Assembly: GCF_000298315.2 (NCBI RefSeq)
Contig: NZ_AEYE02000035.1
Coordinates: forward strand, 186,001 to 250,000
DNA from: Rhizobium grahamii CCGE 502
GTDB taxonomy: Bacteria > Pseudomonadota > Alphaproteobacteria > Rhizobiales > Rhizobiaceae
Length of the DNA stretch: 64,000 bases
Direction of reading: 5' to 3'
Shown: positions 44,093 to 53,335 of the stretch, piece after piece
Numbering within the stretch: the first letter of the stretch is position 1
How the letters are laid out: every line of letters begins with the position of its first letter
Notes under the pieces: generated by a model
What the model was told of the DNA's origin: nothing
What the model saw: the letters and a program-made list of their open reading frames with translations, nothing else
Database searches by the model: none
Position numbers and translations under genes: made by a program

Positions 44093-44815
44093 TCAGCAAA
44101 AATAGTCCGGGTATCGGACGCGAAGCTCGGCGACATCCGGGATGACCGCACTGAGGTGATGCGTCATGGCGACACGAGCCGCTCCGGCATCGTGAGCAGC
44201 GATCGCGTCGCGAATGAGACCATGCTCGTAAACCACGTTGTCCATGCGACCAAGCGCTGGCAACGTCAGGCGGCGAGCCCTGTCGATCTGGACCTTGACT
44301 GTCTTGAGGATGCCCCAGATGCCCGGATAGCCCGCGATGCCGGCAATCGCCTCGTGAAATGCTTCGTCCTCCTCGTGAAAAGCCGAGGTGTCGGCGAGAG
44401 CAGCAAGGGACCTCTGCCTGGAGATAAGGGTGTCCAGGCGTTCGATATCTGCCGGGGTCGCCACCTCGGCGGCGCGTTCCACCGTTGTTCCTTCCAGCGA
44501 CTTGCGGACCACTACGGCCTCGGGGATCGCGGCGACTGGGACCCTTGATACCACGGTGCCGGACTGCGGGTAGATATCCACGAGCCCGCCCTCCGACAGG
44601 CGCAGCAACGCTTCCCGAACAGGGGTGCGGCTAACCTTGAATTCTTCGGCAATCCGCTTTTCCTGCAACTGCATTCCCGGCGGCATGCGCAGCGCGAGAA
44701 TGTCACTGTAGAGCCGGTCGAAAATGGCGTCTGCCGTCGTGACGCGACGCAGCTTCGCAGGCCTATCGCCTTCGGAAGCGATTGCGTTCGTATTGGATAC
44801 AACTGCTGCCTGCAT
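44093..44815 (-). CDS. GntR-family (FadR subgroup) regulator
   Basis: A 240-residue protein with an N-terminal winged helix (EKRIAEEFKVSRTPVREALL) and a C-terminal FCD domain with the metal-binding His/Asp pattern (EDEAFHEAIAGIAGYP, VYEHGLIRDAIAAHD). Start 44815 was taken because the conserved region fits; the frame continues upstream over the promoter. It lies between uxuA and the divergent importer and likely represses both, with a hexuronate or mannonate as effector (inference). Confidence 0.9.
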   Translation of the reverse strand: MQAAVVSNTNAIASEGDRPAKLRRVTTADAIFDRLYSDILALRMPPGMQLQEKRIAEEFKVSRTPVREALLRLSEGGLVDIYPQSGTVVSRVPVAAIPEAVVVRKSLEGTTVERAAEVATPADIERLDTLISRQRSLAALADTSAFHEEDEAFHEAIAGIAGYPGIWGILKTVKVQIDRARRLTLPALGRMDNVVYEHGLIRDAIAAHDAGAARVAMTHHLSAVIPDVAELRVRYPDYFC

Positions 44816-44844
44816 GAAATGCCCTGACGTTGACTTGCTCGTGA

Positions 44845-44854
44845 ATACTAGTAT
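44845..44854. promoter_or_regulatory. Candidate GntR operator
   Basis: ATACTAGTAT, a perfect 10-bp palindrome within GTGAATACTAGTATATCAC, in the region between the GntR gene and the ABC operon. FadR-type regulators bind short palindromes of this size. Confidence 0.45.
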
Positions 44855-45021
44855 ATCACTTTCATGCAGCTGCCAAGGCGCACCGAGGAGGACCGGTGTT
44901 CCAGCCCTCACTCCGGGAGGTTTTACACATTCGAACAGACGGCCCGGTTCCCCGCATGGACCGGCACGGGACGCAAAGCTTCTTAGTCTGTGCGTCCGGC
45001 AACAAGAGGAGGAGAAACAGG

Positions 45022-46197
45022 ATGAACGTTACCCGTAGAACACTTGTCGGCACGGCCGCAGGTGCCGTCGTAGCAACGATGCTGCCAGTAAAGGTCTTTG
45101 CCCAGGCAAAGAAGGCGGCAAGCCCCGTCACCATCACTATCGCTGACGTCGCCGGCAATCTGGCGCTGACCCAAGGCATGTTCGAGGCCTATGCCGCGGA
45201 GAAGGCCGATTGGGTTTCCAGTTTCGCCTTCACGAAGGCGCCGGCTCCGGAACTGCCCGGCAAGATCAAGGCACAACAGGGAGCTGGCAAGGTCGATATC
45301 GACCTCGTCCTGACCGGAACCGACGCGCTCTCCGCGGGTCTTGACCAGGGCCTTTGGATCGACCTTGCGGCCCATAAGTCGGAGCTGCCCAACCTTGAAC
45401 AGATCCTGCAGCCGCAGGCTTTCAAAATGCAGGGCCTTGCAAAGGACCAGGGCGTCGTCATCACCTATTACCCGTCCGGTCCGCTCATTGAATATATGCC
45501 CGACAAGGTGCCGACGCCGCCGAAATCGGCTCCGGAACTCCTTGACTGGGCAAAGGCGAACAAGAACCGCTTCATCTACGCCAGACCCGCCAATTCCGGT
45601 CCTGGCCGGACCTTTCTCATGGGGCTGCCTTATCTGCTCGGCGATAGCGATCCGCGCGATCCCGCCAAGGGATGGATGAAGACGTGGGACTATCTGGCAG
45701 CACTCGGCGAACATATCGAATATTACCCGACCGGAACCGGCCAGGTGATGAAGGAACTGGGAGAGGGCACCCGCGACATCGTCGTTTCGACAACGGGCTG
45801 GGACATCAATCCACGCGCACTCGGCATCGTACCTGCCGAAGCCAAGGTGCAGAAGCTCGATGGCTTCCACTGGGTCACTGATGCCCATTATGCGGTAATC
45901 CCGAAGGGCGTGTCGGACGAAAAGATCGGGGTTCTGATCGATGTCCTGAACTACATTCTCCAACCCAAGCAGCAGGCGATCGCCTACGACGCGGGCTATT
46001 TCTATCCGGGCCCGGCCGTGAAGGACGTCACCCTGGAGATGGCCCCACAGGAAAGTCAGGATACGATCAAGGAATTCGGCCGGCCGGAATATGCCGACTG
46101 GATCGCCAACAATCCGCTGGAGGTTCCGCTGGAGCCAAAGCAGCTGGTGGAAGCCTTCCGCATCTGGGATGAGAAGATCGGCGCCAGGAAGGGCTGA
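45022..46197 (+). CDS. ABC transporter solute-binding protein (PotD/iron-type family)
   Basis: A 391-residue periplasmic binding protein. The signal peptide has a twin-Arg start (NVTRRTLVGTAAGAVVATML, cleavage after FAQA), so export by Tat is possible. Conserved parts are DIDLVLTGTDALSAGLDQGL, FIYARPANSGPGRTFLMGLP and the C-terminal block. AGAGGAGGAG precedes the ATG at 45022. The protein belongs with spermidine/putrescine- and iron-type importers by its partner genes, but the uxuA/GntR context suggests an acidic sugar. The substrate is open. Confidence 0.87.
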   Translation: MNVTRRTLVGTAAGAVVATMLPVKVFAQAKKAASPVTITIADVAGNLALTQGMFEAYAAEKADWVSSFAFTKAPAPELPGKIKAQQGAGKVDIDLVLTGTDALSAGLDQGLWIDLAAHKSELPNLEQILQPQAFKMQGLAKDQGVVITYYPSGPLIEYMPDKVPTPPKSAPELLDWAKANKNRFIYARPANSGPGRTFLMGLPYLLGDSDPRDPAKGWMKTWDYLAALGEHIEYYPTGTGQVMKELGEGTRDIVVSTTGWDINPRALGIVPAEAKVQKLDGFHWVTDAHYAVIPKGVSDEKIGVLIDVLNYILQPKQQAIAYDAGYFYPGPAVKDVTLEMAPQESQDTIKEFGRPEYADWIANNPLEVPLEPKQLVEAFRIWDEKIGARKG

Positions 46198-46207
46198 CGC
46201 GGAAATA

Positions 46208-46230
46208 GCCGGCCCATGCAACGGGCCGGC
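46208..46230 (+). terminator. Intergenic hairpin between binding-protein and ATPase genes
   Basis: GCCGGCCC and GGGCCGGC form an 8-bp stem with a 7-base loop, 10 bp after the binding-protein stop. There is no T-run. It probably protects the upstream mRNA or limits read-through. Confidence 0.55.
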
Positions 46231-46257
46231 AGCCTCATTCTGCAAATGGAGATTGGC

Positions 46258-47355
46258 TTGACCTCGGTTACGAAAACAACACCGATACGTAAGAACGCAC
46301 GTCTTGAACTCGACGGGATCCGACGGACATTCGGGGCGTTTAACGCTCTGAATGGCATCGATGTTGCAATTGAACCGGGAGAGTTTGTTGCCCTGCTCGG
46401 GCCTTCCGGTTGCGGCAAGTCGACGGCACTCAACTGCATCGCCGGTCTGCTCGCACTGTCGGGAGGGGAAATCCGGCTCGGCGGTACACGTATCGACCAG
46501 CTCGAACCGGAGCGCCGCGGGTTTGGCATGGTGTTCCAGAGCTATGCCCTGTTTCCACACATGAGCGTATTGAAAAATGTCGGATTTGGCTTGGCGATGC
46601 AAGGCATCAAAGGCGCTGACGCCGACCGCCGCATCCGCGATGCACTGGCCTTAGTGCGCCTCGAAAGCCAGGCCGATAAGCTGCCCGGACAACTCTCGGG
46701 CGGCCAGCAGCAGCGTGTTGCAATCGCCCGGGCCATTGTCATACGACCGCCGATCGTTTTGATGGACGAGCCTCTCTCGAACCTCGACGCCAAATTGCGG
46801 CTCGAAATGCGTGCCGAAATCCGTGGTATCCACGACCAGATTGGATCGACCACCATCTATGTGACGCACGACCAGGACGAGGCGTTGTCTCTGGCCGACC
46901 GCATCGTCGTTATGAGCCAGGGCAATATCGAACAGATCGGCTCACCGCAGGACCTCTACCAGCGCCCCATCAACGTCGAGGTCGCGGACTTCATGGGATT
47001 CAGGACGCGCGTTGCGGGCAAAGTTACGCGCGTATCAGCTGAAGAGGCCGAGATCGAGGTTGCTGGCGCCCGGGTTGTCGGCACGATGCGTTCGCCCGTC
47101 AGTGTCGGGGACGCGGCCATCTTGTCCGTCCGCCCTGAAGATCTCGTCGCGACAAGCGACGATGGAATCGCAGCAACCGTCAGCAGCATGGAATATCGTG
47201 GTCGCGCGTTCTTCGGCATGGCGCGGGCCGGGGACGGATCACAGCTCTATTTTCGGTCCGACGAGCCATTACCCCGCGGCACCTCAACCCGGTTGCAGCC
47301 GGCCGTCGGACGCGCCCTGATTTTTGCGGGAGTGGGCCTGGGAGCCGACCAATGA
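46258..47355 (+). CDS. ABC transporter ATPase (PotA/UgpC type)
   Basis: A 365-residue ATPase with Walker A GPSGCGKST, signature LSGGQQQRVAIARAI, Walker B IVLMDEPLSNLD and switch His in YVTHDQDEALSLADR, plus a C-terminal TOBE region (ILSVRPEDLVA). The TTG at 46258 follows GGAGATTGGC and is the most probable start. The ATG at 46216 lies in the loop of the intergenic hairpin, and that at 46246 has no ribosome site. It overlaps the next permease gene by 4 bp. Confidence 0.92.
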   Translation: MTSVTKTTPIRKNARLELDGIRRTFGAFNALNGIDVAIEPGEFVALLGPSGCGKSTALNCIAGLLALSGGEIRLGGTRIDQLEPERRGFGMVFQSYALFPHMSVLKNVGFGLAMQGIKGADADRRIRDALALVRLESQADKLPGQLSGGQQQRVAIARAIVIRPPIVLMDEPLSNLDAKLRLEMRAEIRGIHDQIGSTTIYVTHDQDEALSLADRIVVMSQGNIEQIGSPQDLYQRPINVEVADFMGFRTRVAGKVTRVSAEEAEIEVAGARVVGTMRSPVSVGDAAILSVRPEDLVATSDDGIAATVSSMEYRGRAFFGMARAGDGSQLYFRSDEPLPRGTSTRLQPAVGRALIFAGVGLGADQ

Positions 47356-48230
47356 GGGGTCCGGCACTGCAAAATCGGCTTGCCGCCCGCGGCCTCGATG
47401 GCACGACACTGCTTTTGCTGCCTGGGCTGCTCTTCATGCTGGCGCTGTTCATCTACCCGTTCCTCTATGGCCTTGCCGACTCCCTCATGCCAAAGGAAGG
47501 GCACTGGTACGCGAACTACGTGAAGTTCTTCAGTGACCCGTTCCAGTATCAGACCATTGCCGCAACGATGTGGCTGGCGCTCCCGGTGACGGTGATCAAC
47601 CTCGCCTTCGCTGTCCCCGTAGCGCTTCGCGTCCGCCTTATGCGCAGGCAACGCTTGCTGACGACCATTCTCGTCCTTCCGATCACGTTGGGTACCGTTT
47701 TTGTCGCCGATGGCTTATTGACCTTTCTCGGACCGCGTGGCTGGTTCAACCATACCCTGCTGATCCTCGGCATTCTCGACACGCCCGTGAAACTGACCAA
47801 CAACTACTGGGGTGTCTTCGCCTCGCTCCTGATCACAGGTTTTCCTTTCGCCTTCCTGCTCACCCTTTCCTACGTAACCGGTATCGATCCAGCAATCGAA
47901 CAGGCCGCGGCGACGCTTGGTGCGGGTCCACGACAGCGCTTCTTCCGCGTCTTCCTTCCGCTGCTGGTTCCCGGCCTCGCCGTAACCTTCTGCCTTGCCT
48001 TCGTGCAGGCCTTCGCCGTATTTCCCTCCGCGGTGCTTCTCGGTGCGCCGGCCGGCCCCACGCGCGTCATCTCGATTGCAGCTTACCAGGCTGCCTTCGA
48101 ACAGTATGATCATTCTCTGGGGTCGGCGATCGCCCTCATCATGGGCGGCGTTGAACTGGTGGTCGTGCTCGCCGTGCTGGCGACACGTTCCCTCTTCTAC
48201 CGCGGCCCGGCCAGCGGCACGAAAGGCTAG
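47352..48230 (+). CDS. ABC transporter permease (PotB type)
   Basis: A 292-residue inner-membrane permease with six helices and the EAA-type loop IEQAAATLGAGPRQRFFRVF. It starts within the ATPase stop (ATGA), so it is coupled. The N-terminal helix is TLLLLPGLLFMLALFIYPFL. Confidence 0.9.
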   Translation: MRGPALQNRLAARGLDGTTLLLLPGLLFMLALFIYPFLYGLADSLMPKEGHWYANYVKFFSDPFQYQTIAATMWLALPVTVINLAFAVPVALRVRLMRRQRLLTTILVLPITLGTVFVADGLLTFLGPRGWFNHTLLILGILDTPVKLTNNYWGVFASLLITGFPFAFLLTLSYVTGIDPAIEQAAATLGAGPRQRFFRVFLPLLVPGLAVTFCLAFVQAFAVFPSAVLLGAPAGPTRVISIAAYQAAFEQYDHSLGSAIALIMGGVELVVVLAVLATRSLFYRGPASGTKG

Positions 48231-48232
48231 TC

Positions 48233-49075
48233 ATGATCAGGGACCAAGGCATCACGTCGAAGATATGGCGCTTTGCCATCTGGGCGCTCGCCATCCTTTT
48301 CGTCCTCAACCTCCTCGCGGTCATTGCAGCCGTCGTTGTCAACTCCTTCGCGACGAGATGGCTTGGAACATGGCTGCCGGCAGGATGGACAACGCGCTGG
48401 TATTTCAGTGCCTGGAAGGAGTTCCAGCTCTCCAGTGTCGTTCTTGTAACCTTCGAGATCGTTTTCACCGTCGTGATAGTGTCGGGTATCCTCGGCGTTA
48501 CCACGGCCTACGCTCTGGCCCGTCGCGACTTCCCCGGAAAGCGTCTGGTTGTCCTGTTGTTCCTGTTGCCATTGCTCATCCCCCCCTTGACCTATGGCAT
48601 CCCGCTGGCCACCGTCCTCTATCAGCTCGGGCTCGGCGGAACCTTCTGGGGCGTGGTGCTGATCAACATCGTCCCCTCGCTCCCCTTCGTTGTGCTCGTG
48701 ATGATCCCGTTCATAGAACAGATTGATCCCCGGATAGAAGCCGCCGCCCGGGTCTTCGGCGCGGGAACCACGAGCCTTTTCCTGCGGATCTTGCTCCCGC
48801 TGCTGTTGCCTGGAATGTTGGCCGCGTTGCTACTGGTGCTGGTGCGCACCATTGCCATGTTCGAACTCACGTTCCTAATTGCCGGACCGACAACGCAAAC
48901 CCTTGTCGTGTCACTCTATTACGCCGTCTTCGCGTCGGGTGTGCGCGCCGGCCAATCGATCGATGCGATGGCAGTCGTCTATATGGTCACCACTTTGTTC
49001 TGGCTTGTATTGGCGTTGCAGTTTGTCAATCCAACCCAAATTGTCGCAAGGGCAAAACATCAGAGCAGCCACTAG
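48233..49075 (+). CDS. ABC transporter permease (PotC type)
   Basis: A 280-residue permease with six helices and the loop IEAAARVFGAGTTSLFLRIL. It begins 2 bp after the previous stop and forms the second channel half of the importer. It is the last gene of the unit, and a hairpin terminator follows 15 bp later. Confidence 0.9.
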   Translation: MIRDQGITSKIWRFAIWALAILFVLNLLAVIAAVVVNSFATRWLGTWLPAGWTTRWYFSAWKEFQLSSVVLVTFEIVFTVVIVSGILGVTTAYALARRDFPGKRLVVLLFLLPLLIPPLTYGIPLATVLYQLGLGGTFWGVVLINIVPSLPFVVLVMIPFIEQIDPRIEAAARVFGAGTTSLFLRILLPLLLPGMLAALLLVLVRTIAMFELTFLIAGPTTQTLVVSLYYAVFASGVRAGQSIDAMAVVYMVTTLFWLVLALQFVNPTQIVARAKHQSSH

Positions 49076-49090
49076 CCTCAATCTGCCAAG

Positions 49091-49117
49091 ACCGCCTTGA
49101 CGCTACGACAAGGCGGT
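49091..49117. terminator. Terminator after the uxuA-linked ABC operon
   Basis: ACCGCCTTG and CAAGGCGGT form a perfect 9-bp stem with a 9-base loop between the permease stop and the convergent lipoprotein stop. Confidence 0.65.
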
Positions 49118-49132
49118 CCTTGCGTCTGGTGC

Positions 49133-49387
49133 CTATCGGCAGCGTGCCTCGTAAGTTCTGCCGTACCGGTCACGATACACGCAATAACCACGGTGTTCGG
49201 TCGAGCGTCCGATCAGGGCACCGGCAACACCGCCGGCGACGGCGCCGATCGCTGCACCTTCCCAGCTATTGCTGACCGCACCCCCAATGATCGCACCCGA
49301 ACCAGCGCCGATGGCGGTTCCCTTCTCCGTGGCTGTGCATGAGGCCAGCGCCGCAACCAAGGCTCCCGCTAGGACAATATTTCTCAT
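49133..49387 (-). CDS. Glycine-zipper lipoprotein (84 residues)
   Basis: A small envelope protein with a lipoprotein signal ending in the lipobox LASC (Cys17) and a Gly-rich helix pair (GAGSGAIIGGAVSNSWEGAA, GAVAGGVAGALIGR), the glycine-zipper pattern of YMGG/OmpA-like small lipoproteins. AGGAGCG precedes the start. A short basic and Cys-containing tail follows (CVYRDRYGRTYEARC). The role is probably structural in the outer membrane. Confidence 0.85.
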   Translation of the reverse strand: MRNIVLAGALVAALASCTATEKGTAIGAGSGAIIGGAVSNSWEGAAIGAVAGGVAGALIGRSTEHRGYCVYRDRYGRTYEARCR

Positions 49388-49574
49388 TCCGCGCTCCTAT
49401 CATTAAAATATTGCGACACAGTGCTATAACTAGGGATCATATCAGAAGTTCCAATGGACTTAGGTCTGACCCTCAAACCGCGTCTCGTTCACACCCGGCT
49501 GAGGGCTTCCAAGCCGCTGTTCACCAAGCTGATCAATGGCTATAACGCGATGGCCGACACAGAGTGGACACCCT

Positions 49575-50804
49575 ATGACCGATAACGTTCTTGATCGCTT
49601 CCTTCGTTATGTCGTCATCGACACCCAATCCGATCCGGGTTCGTCAACCCAACCGTCTACCACGAAGCAAAAAGACCTCGGCCGTCTCCTGGTGGATGAG
49701 CTCAGTGCGATCGGCCTGGCCGATGCGCATCTAGACGAGCACGGCTACGTCTATGCGACTATCCCCTCGAACAGCGATAAGACCGTTCCCGTCATCTGCT
49801 TTTGCTCGCATATGGATACGGCGCCGGACTACACGGGGACTAACGTCAAGCCGCAGATACGAGAGAACTACCAAGGGGGCGACATCGAGCTTAGAAACAG
49901 CTCCCAGATCATTAGGGTCAGTGAGAATCCAGCGCTCCTAGATCAGATTGGCAACGACATCGTCACAACGGATGGGACAACGCTCCTTGGTGCTGACGAC
50001 AAGGCCGGGCTTGCCGAGATTGTCACAGCCGTCCAGATCCTTGCGGATAATCCAGACATAAAGCATGGTACCATCAAGCTTTTGTTCACGCCTGATGAAG
50101 AGATCGGACGCGGAGTCAACCGGGTCGATCTTGCAAAACTTGGCGCCGAGTTTGCGTACACGATTGATGGCGAAACTGCCGGGCACATCGAAGACGAGAC
50201 GTTTTCCGCCGATGCCGTGGAAATCCAGATATCGGGCGTCGCCATTCATCCGGGTTTTGCCAAGGACAGGATGGAGAACGCCATTAAGATTGTTGGCGCG
50301 ATTATTAATCGGTTGCCGAGAGACGCAGCGCCAGAGACAACCGAAGGGCGGGATGGCTTCATCCACCCGACGGCCGTCACCGGATCGATGGAAAAGGCCG
50401 CTCTCAGCCTGATTGTCCGCGACTTTGACGAGACTGGCCTAACCGCAAAAGTGCAATTGCTCGAAAAAATCGTCAAGGAGGTGATGGTTGATTATCCCGG
50501 CTCTACCCATACCTTTGCCGTGAACGAGCAGTATCGCAACATGAAGGTTGTTCTCGATCACCATCCGCAAATTGTCGAGAACGCAATTGAAGCCATTCGC
50601 CGCGCCGGCATGTCGCCCGTGCGAGGGAGTATTCGGGGTGGAACAGATGGCTCGAGGCTTTCCTTCATGGGACTGCCGTGCCCCAATATCTTTGCTGGTG
50701 GCCACGCGTTCCACTCCCCGAAAGAGTGGATCAGCAGGCAGGATATGGAAAAGGCGGTCGCAACGCTAGTCGAGCTTGCCAAGATCTGGGAAGAAAGGGC
50801 GTAA
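49575..50804 (+). CDS. pepT: Peptidase T (tripeptide aminopeptidase)
   Basis: A 409-residue M20 zinc peptidase that releases the N-terminal residue of tripeptides in the cytoplasm. Zinc-site motifs are present in order: FCSHMDTAPDYTG, LLGADDKAGLAEIV, FTPDEEIGRGVNRVD, IHPGFAKDRMENA and the C-terminal GGHAFHSPKEW. The start at 49575 was chosen by homology; the ribosome site is weak. It stands alone, between a lipoprotein gene and an XRE regulator. Confidence 0.95.
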   Translation: MTDNVLDRFLRYVVIDTQSDPGSSTQPSTTKQKDLGRLLVDELSAIGLADAHLDEHGYVYATIPSNSDKTVPVICFCSHMDTAPDYTGTNVKPQIRENYQGGDIELRNSSQIIRVSENPALLDQIGNDIVTTDGTTLLGADDKAGLAEIVTAVQILADNPDIKHGTIKLLFTPDEEIGRGVNRVDLAKLGAEFAYTIDGETAGHIEDETFSADAVEIQISGVAIHPGFAKDRMENAIKIVGAIINRLPRDAAPETTEGRDGFIHPTAVTGSMEKAALSLIVRDFDETGLTAKVQLLEKIVKEVMVDYPGSTHTFAVNEQYRNMKVVLDHHPQIVENAIEAIRRAGMSPVRGSIRGGTDGSRLSFMGLPCPNIFAGGHAFHSPKEWISRQDMEKAVATLVELAKIWEERA

Positions 50805-50887
50805 GACCGATTCCATCGCGTTTTGCACATAGGCCACAATTGGCCAAAGTCATCGCGTGATCCTGCTTGGCTTTCACTCTCGATCGC

Positions 50888-51337
50888 TCAGGCGAAGGTC
50901 TCACCGGATCTCGATTTCTCAACCGGGTGATCTCGGCCTTCCTGTGCCTGGGCCATCGCCTTGACCAGGGCTACAATCTTCTCGCGAAGCTGCGTGTCGG
51001 TGATCTTCATGAAAGCCCGGTTGAGGGCGAGGCCTTCCTTCGATTGCAGGAATTCGGCGACCGGATCGACCGCACTGAACTCTGTTCCTTGAAGGTTGAG
51101 TGAGTCCGCGTCATTCTGCTCGAAAAAAAAGCTCGGTGACACACTCAAGACCTCAGAAATCCGCTGGAGGCGGCTCGCCCCGATCCGGTTCAATCCCTTT
51201 TCGTATTTCTGCACCTGCTGGAAGGTAATCCCAATCTGCTCCGCCAGCCTTTCCTGGCTGAGACCCAGGAGTTGCCTTCTCATTCTTACACGGGAACCGA
51301 CATAGCTATCGATGGCATTCGGTGTCTTTGCATTCAT
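50888..51337 (-). CDS. XRE-family helix-turn-helix regulator, paralogue of the one at 40450
   Basis: A 149-residue Cro/CI-type regulator: RRQLLGLSQERLAEQIGITF and QQVQKYEKGLNRIGASRLQR, then a helical tail (QSKEGLALNRAFMKITDTQL). Sequence and length are close to the first gene of the peptide operon, including the N-terminal NAKTPNAIDSYVGSRVRMRR. The start at 51337 aligns with that paralogue. No operon partner is evident. Confidence 0.9.
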   Translation of the reverse strand: MNAKTPNAIDSYVGSRVRMRRQLLGLSQERLAEQIGITFQQVQKYEKGLNRIGASRLQRISEVLSVSPSFFFEQNDADSLNLQGTEFSAVDPVAEFLQSKEGLALNRAFMKITDTQLREKIVALVKAMAQAQEGRDHPVEKSRSGETFA

Positions 51338-51560
51338 TTTAGAGTTCCATACCGAGGTAGCGTGGAGTTCATCGCTGAGCATCATGCAACGCACTCAAAG
51401 TATTTGTATGAGGTGGCGTCCAAATTCAATCGTTAGTTCATACAACTTGGACAATATTGTCCGAAACAATGTGACTGCAACCTGAACAGCTTCAAGGTGC
51501 AGCCCGTTCGAGTTGCGGTCGGCGAGTGATTTACCGGACCGGAATTTCGCGCGAGGTCAA

Positions 51561-51839
51561 TCAGCGGTAAAAATGAATCGGCCTGATCTCTCGGTGAACG
51601 ATCTTCAGCGACCTGTCGGGTTGGATCATGTAGGTCTCCTCAACGCGCTGACCGTACATATCGATGAAATCGTGTGGAAAGGTCGATCCAGGAGGAGACT
51701 TGGTCAATTTCGTGCGCGGCTGTCCATTATAAGTGACACTCCCCGGGATGGGTGCAAGACCCGGCGACGAGAAGTTTTTCGTACCCGTACATCCGGCGAT
51801 AAAAGACAGGCCAATCAATGCCAGAACGGTCTTTCGCAT
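51561..51839 (-). CDS. Hypothetical lipoprotein (92 residues)
   Basis: A lipoprotein signal (RKTVLALIGLSFIAGC) with the lipobox IAGC is followed by a short mature part with GSVTYNGQPRTKLTKSPPGS and HDFIDMYGQRVEETYMIQPD. The start at 51839 places the signal correctly; an ATG seven codons earlier is also in frame. Probably an outer-membrane lipoprotein of unknown function. It lies alone between the XRE gene and the pentonate genes. Confidence 0.75.
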   Translation of the reverse strand: MRKTVLALIGLSFIAGCTGTKNFSSPGLAPIPGSVTYNGQPRTKLTKSPPGSTFPHDFIDMYGQRVEETYMIQPDRSLKIVHREIRPIHFYR

Positions 51840-51939
51840 CGAAAAGATACTCCAGCTCAACCTCGAGGGATATCAGCCATTTCTTCACCCGCAACAGGTG
51901 AAGGGCGAAGCAGCGCCATTCCATTGCTCCGCTTCCACC

Positions 51940-53100
51940 CTATAGAAGATTGCGCTGCGCAAGGCTCGCCATGAGTGCCGAAATGCCGAACGTCCATGGC
52001 GGACATTCTGTCGACAGTCGCACCGTGTTGACCAGGGCACCGAGTTTTTCTGAAGAGATTTCGACGACGTCGCCGACCTTGTGGGTAAAACCCTGGTTCG
52101 GCATGTCACGATCCTGCGTCGGCGCAAACAGTGTGCCGAGGAACAGCATGAAACCATCCGGGTACTGATGGTGGGTCCCGCTGGTCTGCCTCACGAGTTC
52201 CGTCGGATCGCGACTGATCTTCGACATGGAACTCTTGCCCTTGAGGGCGAAACCATCTTTTCCCGTCACGCTCAGGTCCAGCTCTGCTCTGCGCACGTCG
52301 TCAAGGCCAAAGCTAGAATCAAGCAGCCGTATGAATGGACCAATCGAGCAGGAAGCGTTGTTGTCCTTTGCCTTGCCGAGCAAGAGGGCGGAGCGACCTT
52401 CGACGTCGCGCAGATTGACGTCGTTGCCGAGTGTTGCACCTTTAATCTCGCCGCGGCTATTGACCGCCAGGACGACCTCCGGTTCCGGGTTGTTCCACGT
52501 CGAGACGGGGTGCAAGCCGACATCGGCGCCCCATCCGACGGCCGAAAGCACGGGAGATTTCGTGAAAACCTCCGCATCAGGTCCGATGCCGACCTCGAGG
52601 TACTGGGACCACATGCCCTCATCGATCAGGGCTTGCTTGACCTCAGCGGCTTCTGGCGATCCTGCCTTGAGGTTATCAAGGCTACCGCCGATGAGGTTAC
52701 TCACACGCTCACGGATCGTCGCGGCCCGTTCCGGGTTTCCGGCAGCCTTCTCTTCGATCACGCGCTCGATCATCGACTGCGCGAAGGTAACGCCACAGGC
52801 CTTGATGGCCTGAAGGTCGGCAGGGGCGAGCAGATGGACGCGTGACACGTCCGGCGCACCAATGCCGGCGTCATCAATATCCTTCAATCGGCAAACGACT
52901 GGGCCGCGCGCGGCACGGGCAAACGCGGCGGGATCGGGCGTTTCCAAAAGTGAACTGAGCGTCGGCGTTTCCCTGGAAGTAATGTCGATCAGTTCCCCAT
53001 CCCGAAGCACAACGACGCATGGGCCCTGGAGAGCGGGATTCCAGACCCGCCCCACGAACAGGCCGCTGGCGGCCGCAGAATCCAGAAGTGTGTAAGGCAT
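51940..53100 (-). CDS. FAH-fold dehydratase, XylX-like (2-keto-3-deoxy-pentonate dehydratase)
   Basis: A 386-residue protein resembling Caulobacter XylX, which converts 2-keto-3-deoxy-xylonate to 2-oxoglutarate semialdehyde. Matching blocks are WSQYLEVGIGPDAEVFTKSP, STWNNPEPEVVLAVNSRGEI, ATLGNDVNLRDVEGRSALLL, GKAKDNNASCSIGPFIRLLD and QYPDGFMLFLGTLFAPTQDR. The start at 53100 aligns with the family. It lies 235 bp downstream of a XylD-like dehydratase on the same strand; the gap contains a palindrome, so it may also have its own promoter. D-xylose, L-arabinose or another pentose may be the source. Confidence 0.85.
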   Translation of the reverse strand: MPYTLLDSAAASGLFVGRVWNPALQGPCVVVLRDGELIDITSRETPTLSSLLETPDPAAFARAARGPVVCRLKDIDDAGIGAPDVSRVHLLAPADLQAIKACGVTFAQSMIERVIEEKAAGNPERAATIRERVSNLIGGSLDNLKAGSPEAAEVKQALIDEGMWSQYLEVGIGPDAEVFTKSPVLSAVGWGADVGLHPVSTWNNPEPEVVLAVNSRGEIKGATLGNDVNLRDVEGRSALLLGKAKDNNASCSIGPFIRLLDSSFGLDDVRRAELDLSVTGKDGFALKGKSSMSKISRDPTELVRQTSGTHHQYPDGFMLFLGTLFAPTQDRDMPNQGFTHKVGDVVEISSEKLGALVNTVRLSTECPPWTFGISALMASLAQRNLL

Positions 53101-53222
53101 TGGGGTGTCCCGTGACGCGAGCGGTGGAGTCGCCCAAATATCAGATGTAGAAGAGCCGCCCTCCATCCGGTGGCGGACCGAAATCGAGCACAATCGACGC
53201 CGGTCGACAAGCTTAAAAACCG

Positions 53223-53237
53223 AGATGTGGCACATCT
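53223..53237. promoter_or_regulatory. Palindrome between the two pentonate dehydratase genes
   Basis: AGATGTG-G-CACATCT is a perfect 7-bp inverted repeat around one base, next to an A/T-rich TTTTATAC stretch, 122 bp upstream of the xylX-like start. It is a candidate operator or short hairpin. Confidence 0.4.
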
Positions 53238-53335
53238 TTTATACTGCTGCAAAGGCGCGGAACCAGAGATGGCACCGCGCCCAAAGTTCTAACCCGGTTT
53301 CCGGGCGCCGTCGCGCGCCGGAACCGGAGCGTGCC

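Noticed and set aside
44983-46602. Minus-strand open frame of 539 codons opposite the binding protein and ATPase
   Set aside because: Antisense shadow; the plus strand carries a signal peptide and ABC motifs.
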